The notes beneath the pieces are model-generated. The model had not been told where the DNA came from. It saw nothing but the letters and a program-made list of their open reading frames with translations, and made no database searches. A stretch of 64,000 bases of DNA, from the NCBI GenBank assembly GCA_015059965.1, contig SUZM01000003.1:96764-160763 (forward strand), read 5' to 3'. This document shows, piece by piece, positions 26,192-34,947 of this stretch. The translations under genes and the position numbers were made by a program. The DNA comes from Rikenellaceae bacterium. Lineage in GTDB: Bacteria > Bacteroidota > Bacteroidia > Bacteroidales > Rikenellaceae. How positions within the stretch are numbered: position 1 is the stretch's first letter; every line of letters starts with the position of its first letter.

Positions 26192-27130
26192 TTAATCAAA
26201 TGATTGCATACCCGATTGTGCGATTCGGATGATGCGTTTGTACTCTTTGGGCGAGAGCTCCATGAAGAAGTAGTGAATCGGATCTACACGCATGCCGTTG
26301 TTGCGCACCTCGTAGTGCAGATGCGGGGCCAACGAGAGGCCCGAATTCCCCGATAGGGCGATGATGTCGCCACGTCGTACCTGCTCCCCCTTTTGCACGT
26401 TGATCTTGCCCAAGTGGCTGTAGGAGGTCTCAAAGCCGTTTCCGTGGTCGATCACCACACTCTGCCCCGAGGTGCTGCGGGTCGATATCTCCTTGACCTT
26501 TCCGTCGGCCGTAGCAAAGACGCGCGAACCTTCGGGAACGGTGTAGTCCACCCCCTGGTGAGATTTCAGGGTCTTGAAGAAGGGGTGAATGCGCATGCCG
26601 TAGGAGGCGGTCAGGAGGCTCAACTGGGGGTTGATCACCGGTTGAATGGCCGGTATATGGTTGCATTGATCTCCAAGGGAGTCAATCTGTTGGGTAATCT
26701 TATCGTAAGAATTTTTGAGTTCGGTGAGCCGCTCCTCCATCTCATAGGTTCTCTCGCCCAATTCGCGTTTCAGGCGGTAGGTCGATCGTCCCTGAAGCTC
26801 CTCGTAGCGCGAGAGTTCCAGGCTGTGGAGCTCTTCGTCGAGGCTGTAGGGGTCGCTCTCGAAGAGCATGCGGAAGATGTTGCGATCGCGCTCGGTGATG
26901 TTGTCGGCCACCAGGCGCAGGGAGTCGTAGCGGGCTTCGAGGCGGCCGTACTCCTCGCGCAACAGATCGGTGGAGTGCTTCATCACATACTCGGTGGGGG
27001 TGTCGAAGAAGAGCGAGTAGACCACATAGTACAACGTGATGGCCCCCAGCCAGATGAAGGCCGAGACCAGACCGCGCAACAAGCGTTGGCGAAGGGTGCG
27101 GGGATGCTTTATGGTGAAGCGTCGTGCCAT
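26192..27130 (-). CDS. M23-family metallopeptidase, membrane anchored (copy 2)
   Basis: SYGMRIHPFFKTLKSHQGVDYTVPEGSRVFATADGKV, GNGFETSYSHLGKI, SLAPHLHYEVRNNG; start at MARRFTIK. Confidence 0.92.
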   Translation of the reverse strand: MARRFTIKHPRTLRQRLLRGLVSAFIWLGAITLYYVVYSLFFDTPTEYVMKHSTDLLREEYGRLEARYDSLRLVADNITERDRNIFRMLFESDPYSLDEELHSLELSRYEELQGRSTYRLKRELGERTYEMEERLTELKNSYDKITQQIDSLGDQCNHIPAIQPVINPQLSLLTASYGMRIHPFFKTLKSHQGVDYTVPEGSRVFATADGKVKEISTRSTSGQSVVIDHGNGFETSYSHLGKINVQKGEQVRRGDIIALSGNSGLSLAPHLHYEVRNNGMRVDPIHYFFMELSPKEYKRIIRIAQSGMQSFD

Positions 27131-27131
27131 C

Positions 27132-28112
27132 TTATTTCTCAAATTTTTCGAGGTTCTGTTCGCGCACCTCGGCCATGATGCGCTCATACTCCTCGGGGGT
27201 CATGTTCTTGTTGAAGTAGTTGATCGGATTGACCACCTGGCCCTGGTGGATCACCTCATAATGGAGGTGGGGGCCCGTCACGCCGCCCGAACGTCCGAGT
27301 TCGCCAATGAGCTGCCCGCGCACGATCTTTTCGCCGGGCTTGACAAGCACCTTGCTCAGGTGGGCATAGCGGGTCTTGTATCCGAATTGGTGATCCAGAA
27401 GTACTTGGCGGCCATAGCCTTTACGGCTGTTACGTTCATCAATGCTTTCCACTACGGCATCGCCCGTGGCATAGACCGGATCACCCACATTGCCCGGCAG
27501 GTCTACCCCCTTGTGGAAGATGCGTTGGTGGTAGATCGGGTGGATGCGCCAGCCGAAGGGGTCGATACCGTTGCGCAAGAGCGAGCGGTCGATGGGCCAG
27601 AGGGCCGGGATGGCCGTCGAGAGGCGCTCCTTGTTTTTCGAGAGGTTCTGCAACTCATCCAGCGAGAGAGAGCGGGCATAGAGTTCTCGGGCCATGCGAT
27701 CCATCTGTTTCCAGGTGCTGATCATCAGCGATGAGTGAATATCCTCCTTCAGCGGGGCATACTTTGACTCGGGATAGGGGGTTTCGATTCCCTCGATCTG
27801 CAGCGGATCGGTTGAGAAGAGGGGACGGTAGACGTAGTTGTCGCGGTGGGCAATCTCCTCCATCTCGCGCTCCAGCGAGCGCATCTTGTCCTGCAGGATG
27901 TGGTAGCGGATCACCAGGTCGCGGTTTTCGCGGTTGATCCGATACATCTTGGGGGTGTAGAAGAAGTAGGAGAAAAGGCCGTTGATGATCGAGATGAAGA
28001 TAAAGCCGAGCAGCAGTTTGCGTACCAGACGGTAGATCCGCAGCCTGTAGGGCAGCGATCTGAGCTCTTGCGGGGGTCTTGCCGACTCGTTATTTGGCGC
28101 TTTTACCTGCAT
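27132..28112 (-). CDS. M23-family metallopeptidase, membrane anchored (copy 1)
   Basis: FGWRIHPIYHQRIFHKGVDLPGNVGDPVYATGDAVV, HQFGYKTRYAHLSKV, TGPHLHYEVIHQG; start at MQVKAPNN. Confidence 0.92.
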   Translation of the reverse strand: MQVKAPNNESARPPQELRSLPYRLRIYRLVRKLLLGFIFISIINGLFSYFFYTPKMYRINRENRDLVIRYHILQDKMRSLEREMEEIAHRDNYVYRPLFSTDPLQIEGIETPYPESKYAPLKEDIHSSLMISTWKQMDRMARELYARSLSLDELQNLSKNKERLSTAIPALWPIDRSLLRNGIDPFGWRIHPIYHQRIFHKGVDLPGNVGDPVYATGDAVVESIDERNSRKGYGRQVLLDHQFGYKTRYAHLSKVLVKPGEKIVRGQLIGELGRSGGVTGPHLHYEVIHQGQVVNPINYFNKNMTPEEYERIMAEVREQNLEKFEK

Positions 28113-28213
28113 CGTGTTAAAAAAGTCGTATATATATGGTGCAAATTTAAGGTAAATTGTGTAATTTTGCAACCCGAAATGAAAAACGAAAAAATTTAAT
28201 AAATTATTATAGG

Positions 28214-30835
28214 ATGGAATCGAATAAAATTCGCCAAGCATTTTTAGACTTTTTTGCCTCGAAGGAACATGCCATTGTCCCTTCGGCTCCGATGGTTGTG
28301 AAGAACGACCCGACGCTGATGTTTACCAATGCCGGTATGAACCAGTTCAAGGAGATCTTCCTGGGCAATGCCCCCCGAAAGTATCCGCGTGCCGCCGATA
28401 CGCAGAAGTGTCTGCGTGTGTCGGGCAAGCATAACGACCTGGAGGAGGTGGGTCACGACACCTACCACCACACCATGTTCGAGATGCTGGGTAACTGGTC
28501 CTATGGCGACTACTTCAAGCAAGAGGCCATCGCCTGGGCCTGGGAGCTCTTGACCGAGGTCTACAAGCTCGATAAGAGCCGTATGTATGCCACCGTATTT
28601 GAGGGATCCGAGGAGGATGGTGTCCCCTTCGATCAGGAGGCCTACGACTACTGGAAGCAGTACCTGCCGGAGGATCACATCATCCGCGGCAACAAGCACG
28701 ACAACTTCTGGGAGATGGGCGAGACGGGTCCCTGCGGCCCCTGCTCGGAGATCCACTACGACCTGCGTGACGAGGCTGAGGTGGCCAAGATCCCCGGTCG
28801 TGAGATGGTCAATCAGTCGTCGCCCCTGGTGATCGAGATCTGGAACCTGGTCTTCATGCAGTTCAACCGAAAGGCCAACGGTTCGCTGGAGCCTCTGGCG
28901 GCCAAACATATCGACACGGGTATGGGCTTCGAGCGCCTCTGCATGATCCTGCAGGGCAAAAAGTCGAACTACGACACGGATGTTTTCCAGCCTACGATCG
29001 GTCGCATCGCCCAGATGTCGGGTAAGGCCTACGGCGCCGATGAGAAGTGCGACGTGGCCATGCGTGTGATTGCCGACCACCTGCGTGCCATCTCGTTCTC
29101 GATTGCCGACGGACAGCTCCCCTCGAATGTGAAGGCGGGCTATGTGATCCGCCGCATCCTGCGCCGTGCTGTGCGCTACGGCTACACCTACCTGGGCTTC
29201 AACGAGCCCTTCATCTGCCGTCTGGTGGCCGGCCTGGTGGAGCAGATGGGCGGACAGTTCCCCGAGCTGAAGGCACAGCAGACACTCATCGAGCGTGTGA
29301 TCGAGGAGGAGGAGGCAGCCTTCCTGCGCACCCTGGCCACGGGTATCAACCTGCTGGATGGGGTGATAGCCCAGACCCGCGCCGCCGGTCAAAAGCAGAT
29401 CGCCGGCAAGGAGGCCTTTGTGCTCTACGACACCTTCGGCTTCCCGATCGACCTGACGGAGCTCATCGCCCGCGAGCAGGGGATGGAGATCGACTTGGAG
29501 GGCTTCGAGAAGGAGCTGCAGGCGCAGAAGGAGCGTTCGCGCAACGCGGCCCAGGTCGATACCGACGACTGGGTGGAGCTCTTCGAGCTCAAGCAGTCGG
29601 AGTTCGTCGGCTACGATACGCTGACGGCCCCCATTAAGATCGCCCGCTACCGCAAGGTGGTATCGAAGAATAAGACCTCCTACCAGCTGGTCTTCGACCA
29701 GACCCCCTTCTATGGCAATTCGGGTGGTCAGATCGGCGATACGGGTTACATCACCTCGGCCAACGAGCGCGTGGAGGTGCTGGCCACCGAAAAGGAGAAC
29801 GGACTCATCATCCATGTCGTAGGGCAGCTGCCCGAGAATGTGGAGGCCGAGTTTACGGCCGTGGTGGATGCTGCCAAGCGTCAGGCCGCAGCCAACAACC
29901 ATACGGCTACCCACCTGATGCACGAAGCGCTGCGTGAGGTACTTGGCACGCACGTCGAGCAGAAGGGTTCGCTCGTCACGCCCGACTACCTGCGTTTTGA
30001 TTTCTCGCACTTCCAGAAGGTTACCTCCGAGGAGCTGCGCGAGGTGGAGCGCCGGGTAAACCAAAAGGTGCGCATGAACCACCCGCTGATCGAGAATCGC
30101 GAGGCGACCAAGGAGGAGGCCGAGGCCGCAGGAGCCATGATGCTCTTCGGCGAGAAGTATGGCGACAAGGTGCGCATGGTGCGTTTCGGTTCGTCTGTTG
30201 AGCTCTGCGGAGGTACCCACACCTCGGCCACGGGTACGATCGGCGTCTTCAAGATCGTGAGCGAGAGTGCCATCTCGGCCGGTGTGCGCCGTATCGAGGC
30301 TGTAACGGCCGAGGGAGCCGAGAAGCTGCTCTATGCCGCCGAGGATCTGGTGAAGAACATCTCGGAGTATCTGCACAACCCGCAGGTGCTGCCCGCCCTG
30401 AAGAAGGTGATGGAGTCGAACGAGAGCCTCTCGAAGGAGGTGGAGGGCCTGCGCAAGGAGCAGGTGTCGTCCATGGCCGAGAAGCTCATGGCCGAGCTCC
30501 CCGAGCAGGATGGCATCAAGTATGTGGTGCGCCACATGACCCGTCTGCCGGAGTTTGTAAAGGATCTGGCCCATGTTTTGCGTCAGCGTTGCGAGAATCT
30601 GGTCTTTGTGGCCGCCTCGGAGAACGCAGGTAAACCGATGCTTACGATCGCTCTGGGTGATATGCTGATCCAGAAGGGGTTGGATGCCGGAAAGATCGTG
30701 CGCGAGGCTGCCAAGCTCATGCAGGGCGGCGGTGGCGGTCAGGCCTTCTTCGCTACGGCCGGCGGTAAGGATCCCAACGGACTGGGTGCTGCCCTGGATA
30801 AGGCCGTGAAGCTGATTCGCGAGCAACTCAAGTAG
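28214..30835 (+). CDS. alaS: Alanine-tRNA ligase
   Basis: [86 protein letters not shown]. Confidence 0.98.
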   Translation: MESNKIRQAFLDFFASKEHAIVPSAPMVVKNDPTLMFTNAGMNQFKEIFLGNAPRKYPRAADTQKCLRVSGKHNDLEEVGHDTYHHTMFEMLGNWSYGDYFKQEAIAWAWELLTEVYKLDKSRMYATVFEGSEEDGVPFDQEAYDYWKQYLPEDHIIRGNKHDNFWEMGETGPCGPCSEIHYDLRDEAEVAKIPGREMVNQSSPLVIEIWNLVFMQFNRKANGSLEPLAAKHIDTGMGFERLCMILQGKKSNYDTDVFQPTIGRIAQMSGKAYGADEKCDVAMRVIADHLRAISFSIADGQLPSNVKAGYVIRRILRRAVRYGYTYLGFNEPFICRLVAGLVEQMGGQFPELKAQQTLIERVIEEEEAAFLRTLATGINLLDGVIAQTRAAGQKQIAGKEAFVLYDTFGFPIDLTELIAREQGMEIDLEGFEKELQAQKERSRNAAQVDTDDWVELFELKQSEFVGYDTLTAPIKIARYRKVVSKNKTSYQLVFDQTPFYGNSGGQIGDTGYITSANERVEVLATEKENGLIIHVVGQLPENVEAEFTAVVDAAKRQAAANNHTATHLMHEALREVLGTHVEQKGSLVTPDYLRFDFSHFQKVTSEELREVERRVNQKVRMNHPLIENREATKEEAEAAGAMMLFGEKYGDKVRMVRFGSSVELCGGTHTSATGTIGVFKIVSESAISAGVRRIEAVTAEGAEKLLYAAEDLVKNISEYLHNPQVLPALKKVMESNESLSKEVEGLRKEQVSSMAEKLMAELPEQDGIKYVVRHMTRLPEFVKDLAHVLRQRCENLVFVAASENAGKPMLTIALGDMLIQKGLDAGKIVREAAKLMQGGGGGQAFFATAGGKDPNGLGAALDKAVKLIREQLK

Positions 30836-30908
30836 ACCGGAAAGCCGGCAGCAATGCCGCCCCGGAGAGAATAGAAAAATTAGGTTAAATAGGATAAAAA
30901 AGAGAACA

Positions 30909-32435
30909 ATGGCAAACAAAGTTTTGTTGATGATTTTGGATGGTTGGGGCAATGGCAACCACGGCGAGGGGGATGTGATCTGGCAGATGAAGCCGGCCTA
31001 CATCTCCGCCATGAGCGAGAAGTATCCCCATGCCGAGCTCAGAACCGATGGCGAGAATGTGGGTCTGCCCGAGGGCCAGATGGGTAACTCGGAGGTAGGC
31101 CACCTCAATATCGGAGCCGGCCGCGTGGTCTATCAGGATCTGGTGAAGATCAACCGCGCCTGTGCCGACAACTCGATCATGGAGAATCCGGAGGTGAAGG
31201 CCGCCTATGCATACACCAAGGCCAACGGGGTGAATCTCCACCTGATGGGTCTGGTTTCGGATGGCGGTGTACACTCCTCGCTCGACCACCTCTTCAAACT
31301 TACGGATATTGCAGCCGCCTATGGGCTGGAGAATACCTATGTGCACTGCTTTATGGATGGTCGCGACACCGACCCTCGCAGCGGCAAGGGCTTCATCGAG
31401 GCCTTGGAGAAGCACATGAACGAGCAATCGACCGGTAAGGTGGCCTCGATTATCGGCCGCTACTACGCCATGGATCGCGACAAGCGTTGGGAGCGTGTCA
31501 AGGTGGCCTACGATCTGCTGATCTCGGGCGTGGGCGAGAAGGCCGACAATATGGTCGAGGCGATGCAGCGTTCGTATGACAACGAGGTGACCGACGAGTT
31601 CGTAAAGCCTATTGTGCGCGTAGATGAGAAGGGCGAGGCCGTGGGCCGCATCTGCCCGAACGATGTGGTGATCTTCTTCAACTACCGCAACGACCGCGCC
31701 AAGGAGCTGACGATTGTCCTCACGCAGGAGGATATGCCCCAGGAGGGGATGCACACCCTGCCTTTGTACTACTGCTGCATGACCCCCTACGATGCCAAGT
31801 TCCAGGGGCTGCACATCTTGTTCAACAAGGAGAATGTCGAGAATACGATTGGCGAGTATGTTTCGAAGCTGGGCCTGAAGCAGTTGCGTATTGCCGAGAC
31901 CGAGAAGTATGCCCACGTCACCTTCTTCCTCAATGGCGGTCGTGAGGCCGAGTTCGAGGGGGAGAGCCGCATCCTGGTGGCTTCGCCCAAGGTGGCCACC
32001 TACGACCTGCAGCCCGAGATGTCGGCCTATGAGGTGGCCGACAAGTTGGCCGTAGCACTCGATGAGCAGCAGTACGACTTCATCTGTCTGAACTTCGCCA
32101 ACGGCGATATGGTGGGCCACACGGGAGTCTATGAGGCGATCCAAAAGGCTGTAACGGCCGTGGACGAGTGCGTAGAGAAGGTGGTGGAGGCCGCCAAGCG
32201 CAACGGCTATGAGGTGGTGCAGATTGCCGACCACGGCAATGCCGACAACGCCCTGAATCCGGATGGCTCGGTCAATACGGCCCACTCGCTCAATCCGGTG
32301 CCCATTGTTGTGGTGTCGGATCGCGTGAAGGCTGTCAAGAATGGTATCCTGGCCGACGTAGCCCCCACGGTGTTGGATCTGATGGGTCTCGAGCAGCCGA
32401 AGGAGATGACCGGCAAGAGCCTGGTGGAGTTTTAG
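30909..32435 (+). CDS. gpmI: 2,3-bisphosphoglycerate-independent phosphoglycerate mutase
   Basis: [58 protein letters not shown]. Confidence 0.98.
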   Translation: MANKVLLMILDGWGNGNHGEGDVIWQMKPAYISAMSEKYPHAELRTDGENVGLPEGQMGNSEVGHLNIGAGRVVYQDLVKINRACADNSIMENPEVKAAYAYTKANGVNLHLMGLVSDGGVHSSLDHLFKLTDIAAAYGLENTYVHCFMDGRDTDPRSGKGFIEALEKHMNEQSTGKVASIIGRYYAMDRDKRWERVKVAYDLLISGVGEKADNMVEAMQRSYDNEVTDEFVKPIVRVDEKGEAVGRICPNDVVIFFNYRNDRAKELTIVLTQEDMPQEGMHTLPLYYCCMTPYDAKFQGLHILFNKENVENTIGEYVSKLGLKQLRIAETEKYAHVTFFLNGGREAEFEGESRILVASPKVATYDLQPEMSAYEVADKLAVALDEQQYDFICLNFANGDMVGHTGVYEAIQKAVTAVDECVEKVVEAAKRNGYEVVQIADHGNADNALNPDGSVNTAHSLNPVPIVVVSDRVKAVKNGILADVAPTVLDLMGLEQPKEMTGKSLVEF

Positions 32436-32457
32436 GGAGTGCGAACGCCCCGACAGG

Positions 32458-32496
32458 CAACAAAAAAATCCGCTTTTAGGCGGATTTTTTTTGTTG
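32458..32496. terminator. Bidirectional intrinsic terminator after gpmI
   Basis: CAACAAAAAAATCCGCTTTTAGGCGGATTTTTTTTGTTG. Confidence 0.92.
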
Positions 32497-32521
32497 CTCA
32501 TTGCGATGCGTTGCTCATTGC

Positions 32522-33454
32522 TTATTGAGCCTTCGATATGTTCTCGGCAATGCAGCCGATCAAGACCTCGATGGCCTCTACGGGCGACCAGGCGTTGTGG
32601 GGCGAGAGGAGCAGCTTCTCGCTCTTTTGGATCTTGAGCAGCGGCGAATTCGGGACCATCGGCTCCTTTTCGTAGACGTCGATGGCGGCACCCCCCAAAC
32701 GGTCGGCATCGAGGGCCTCGACCAGGGCGGCCTCATCGACAATACCACCGCGTGCCACATTAACCAGCAGGGCCGTCGGCTTCATGCGGGCAATCTCCGC
32801 ACGGCCGATCAAGCCGCGTGTGCGCTCGTTCAAGGGGCAGTGAATGGTCACCACATCGGCCCAGGCGAGGAGCTCTTCGAGCGGCAGGGCGGGGTAGGCC
32901 TCTTCTCGCGCAGCTCCCGAGGTGGAGGTGTAGGCCACCTCACAACCAAAGGCCGAGGCCAAACGTGCTACCTCACGGCCGATGTTGCCCAGACCGATCA
33001 CACCCCAACGCTTGCCGTAGAGCTGGTGGGTGGCGTGTCCGAAGTGGAAGGGGACATCCGATTGGGCATAGTCGCCCGACTTGACGTAGCGGTCGTAGTA
33101 GCCCACCTTGCGGTAGAGGGCCAGTACCGATCCGAGGGTGGTCTCGGCCACCGCATGGGTGGAGTAACCCACGGCATTCTTTACGGGGATGCCCCGCTCT
33201 TGGGCAGCCTTTACATCAATATTATTGACCCCCGTTGCGGCTACACAGATCAGCTCCAATTTGGGCAGCTGCTCCATAGCCTCGCGTGTGACGAGCACCT
33301 TGTTCGAGATGATGATCTCAGCATCCTTGCAGCGCTCAACCACCTCTTCGGTCGTGTGGGTCTTCTCATAGCCCACATAGTCGCCCAACGCCTTGATGCG
33401 GCTCAAATCACAACCGCTCATGCTGTACTCGTCCAAAAAAACAATCTTTTTCAT
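32522..33454 (-). CDS. D-2-hydroxyacid dehydrogenase (NAD-dependent)
   Basis: WGVIGLGNIGREVARLASAFGCEVAYTS, HCPLNERTRGLIGRAEIARMKPTALLVNVARGGIVDEAAL. Confidence 0.93.
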   Translation of the reverse strand: MKKIVFLDEYSMSGCDLSRIKALGDYVGYEKTHTTEEVVERCKDAEIIISNKVLVTREAMEQLPKLELICVAATGVNNIDVKAAQERGIPVKNAVGYSTHAVAETTLGSVLALYRKVGYYDRYVKSGDYAQSDVPFHFGHATHQLYGKRWGVIGLGNIGREVARLASAFGCEVAYTSTSGAAREEAYPALPLEELLAWADVVTIHCPLNERTRGLIGRAEIARMKPTALLVNVARGGIVDEAALVEALDADRLGGAAIDVYEKEPMVPNSPLLKIQKSEKLLLSPHNAWSPVEAIEVLIGCIAENISKAQ

Positions 33455-33508
33455 CTTCCGTATGATTTTTATATAATTTTTTGAATTTTGAATTTTGAAT
33501 TTCTTTGA

Positions 33509-34231
33509 CTAAATCTCCCCGATCAGCCCCCGAATCACCACCGAGGCGCATCCGATACCAAAGAGGGCGGGCATGTAGGAGATCGTCCCGGTATTCGACT
33601 TTTTGTTCTGCTCCTCGCAGCGGATCATTGCCCCCTCGCGAATGGGCTCGGGCGAGAAGACGGCCTGAAAACCCGAACGGATACCCATGCGGTGGAGCCG
33701 TTTGCGCAACATGTGGGCCAAGGGGCAGTGGTGACTCTTCGAGATGTCGCGAATCTCGAGTTGTGTGGGGTCGGTCTTGGCTCCGGCACCCATCGAGCTC
33801 ACCAAGGGGAGGTTGCGCTCCAATGCCGCAGCGATGAGTGCCGCCTTGGGCGATAGGGTGTCGATGGCATCGACCACATAATCGAACGTGGCGCTGTCGA
33901 GCAGTTCATAGGTCTTCTCATCCTTGATATAATCGTCGATAAGTGTCAGATTCATTGAGGGATTGATATCGCGCAGACGCTCGGCCAACACCTCGACCTT
34001 CTTTCGCCCGATGGTCGAGTGCAGGGCCACAAGCTGACGGTTGATGTTCGTGGGGCCCACCTCATCGGCATCGGCCAGCGTCAGGCTCCCCACTCCGGCG
34101 CGGGCCAGCATCTCGGCGGCATAGGCACCTACACCGCCAACGCCCACGATCAGGACATGTGCCCGGCGGAGCAGATCGAGTTTTTCGGCTCCCAACAGGA
34201 GCTCCGTGCGCTCCATCCAATCGGTACTCAT
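33509..34231 (-). CDS. tcdA: tRNA threonylcarbamoyladenosine dehydratase (ThiF/MoeB-like)
   Basis: RTELLLGAEKLDLLRRAHVLIVGVGGVGAYAAEMLARAGVGSLTLADADEVGPTNINRQLVA, VVDAIDTLSPK. Confidence 0.9.
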   Translation of the reverse strand: MSTDWMERTELLLGAEKLDLLRRAHVLIVGVGGVGAYAAEMLARAGVGSLTLADADEVGPTNINRQLVALHSTIGRKKVEVLAERLRDINPSMNLTLIDDYIKDEKTYELLDSATFDYVVDAIDTLSPKAALIAAALERNLPLVSSMGAGAKTDPTQLEIRDISKSHHCPLAHMLRKRLHRMGIRSGFQAVFSPEPIREGAMIRCEEQNKKSNTGTISYMPALFGIGCASVVIRGLIGEI

Positions 34232-34806
34232 CATCTAAATATACGCTTGAAGTTACACCATGTAATCTGTTCCAATTCAGCAATCTCCACACCCAATATA
34301 TCGGCTGCCTTGCGGTAGATCTCACGAATCGGAGTCTCGCTCTCGTCGCTCTCAAAAAAGAGCCTTTCGGCAGGGATTCGGCGCATCGCCTCCACCGTGC
34401 GGGGCGAGCACAGCGAACGCTCCCCGAAGGAGAGATAATAGCCCCTTGCAATCGCCTTTTCGGCCTGTTGCCACGAACCGATAAAGCCGTGAAAGATCAC
34501 CGCACACAGCCGATAATCGGCTAAAATCTTCATCGCGGGCTCGAAAGCCTTCACGCAGTGCAACACCACCGGCAGATTGTGCGCCGAGGCCAGTGCCAAC
34601 TGCACCCGAAAGAGCTCCTCCTGCCTCAGGCGATCCACCGCCCGGGCGTAGTCCAGACCTATCTCACCCACCGCCTCGCATGCGGCCGAAAGGGTAGGGG
34701 GTTCGCCCCGCCATCGCTCCGCCTCCCAGGGGTGAATCCCCTCGCAACAAGGCGTGAGCTCCCCCTCGCGCAATCGGTGAGTATGGATGTTTATGATCGG
34801 CTCCAT
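34231..34806 (-). CDS. TatD-family hydrolase
   Basis: IINIHTHR, GEIGLDYARAVDRLRQEELFRVQLALA, FESDESETPI; overlaps tcdA start. Confidence 0.87.
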   Translation of the reverse strand: MEPIINIHTHRLREGELTPCCEGIHPWEAERWRGEPPTLSAACEAVGEIGLDYARAVDRLRQEELFRVQLALASAHNLPVVLHCVKAFEPAMKILADYRLCAVIFHGFIGSWQQAEKAIARGYYLSFGERSLCSPRTVEAMRRIPAERLFFESDESETPIREIYRKAADILGVEIAELEQITWCNFKRIFR

Positions 34807-34810
34807 GATG

Positions 34811-34879
34811 CAAATTTAGGATGCAAAATCCAAAAAACAAAATTTATTTTGGCGGATTCGTTTTCTTTTGTTAAATTTG
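34811..34879. promoter_or_regulatory. Divergent promoters: TatD (-) and collagen-like lipoprotein (+)
   Basis: -: TTTTG(34842-34838)/N19/TAAATTTG(34818-34811), 4 nt before ATG; +: TTTG(34848-34851)/N20/TAAATTTG(34872-34879). Confidence 0.7.
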
Positions 34880-34947
34880 CCCGAATTTAAAATATGTGAA
34901 GAAAAATTTCCAATCAACTTTTTATAAACCAATTAAAAACAACTTAC

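Noticed and set aside
28244-30958. 904-aa minus-strand ORF antisense to alaS
   Set aside because: alaS is unambiguous on the plus strand; the antisense product is L/H/R-rich with no recognisable domain. Same logic applies to the other long antisense ORFs (30885-32501, 39265-40350, 42463-43740, 54366-56576).
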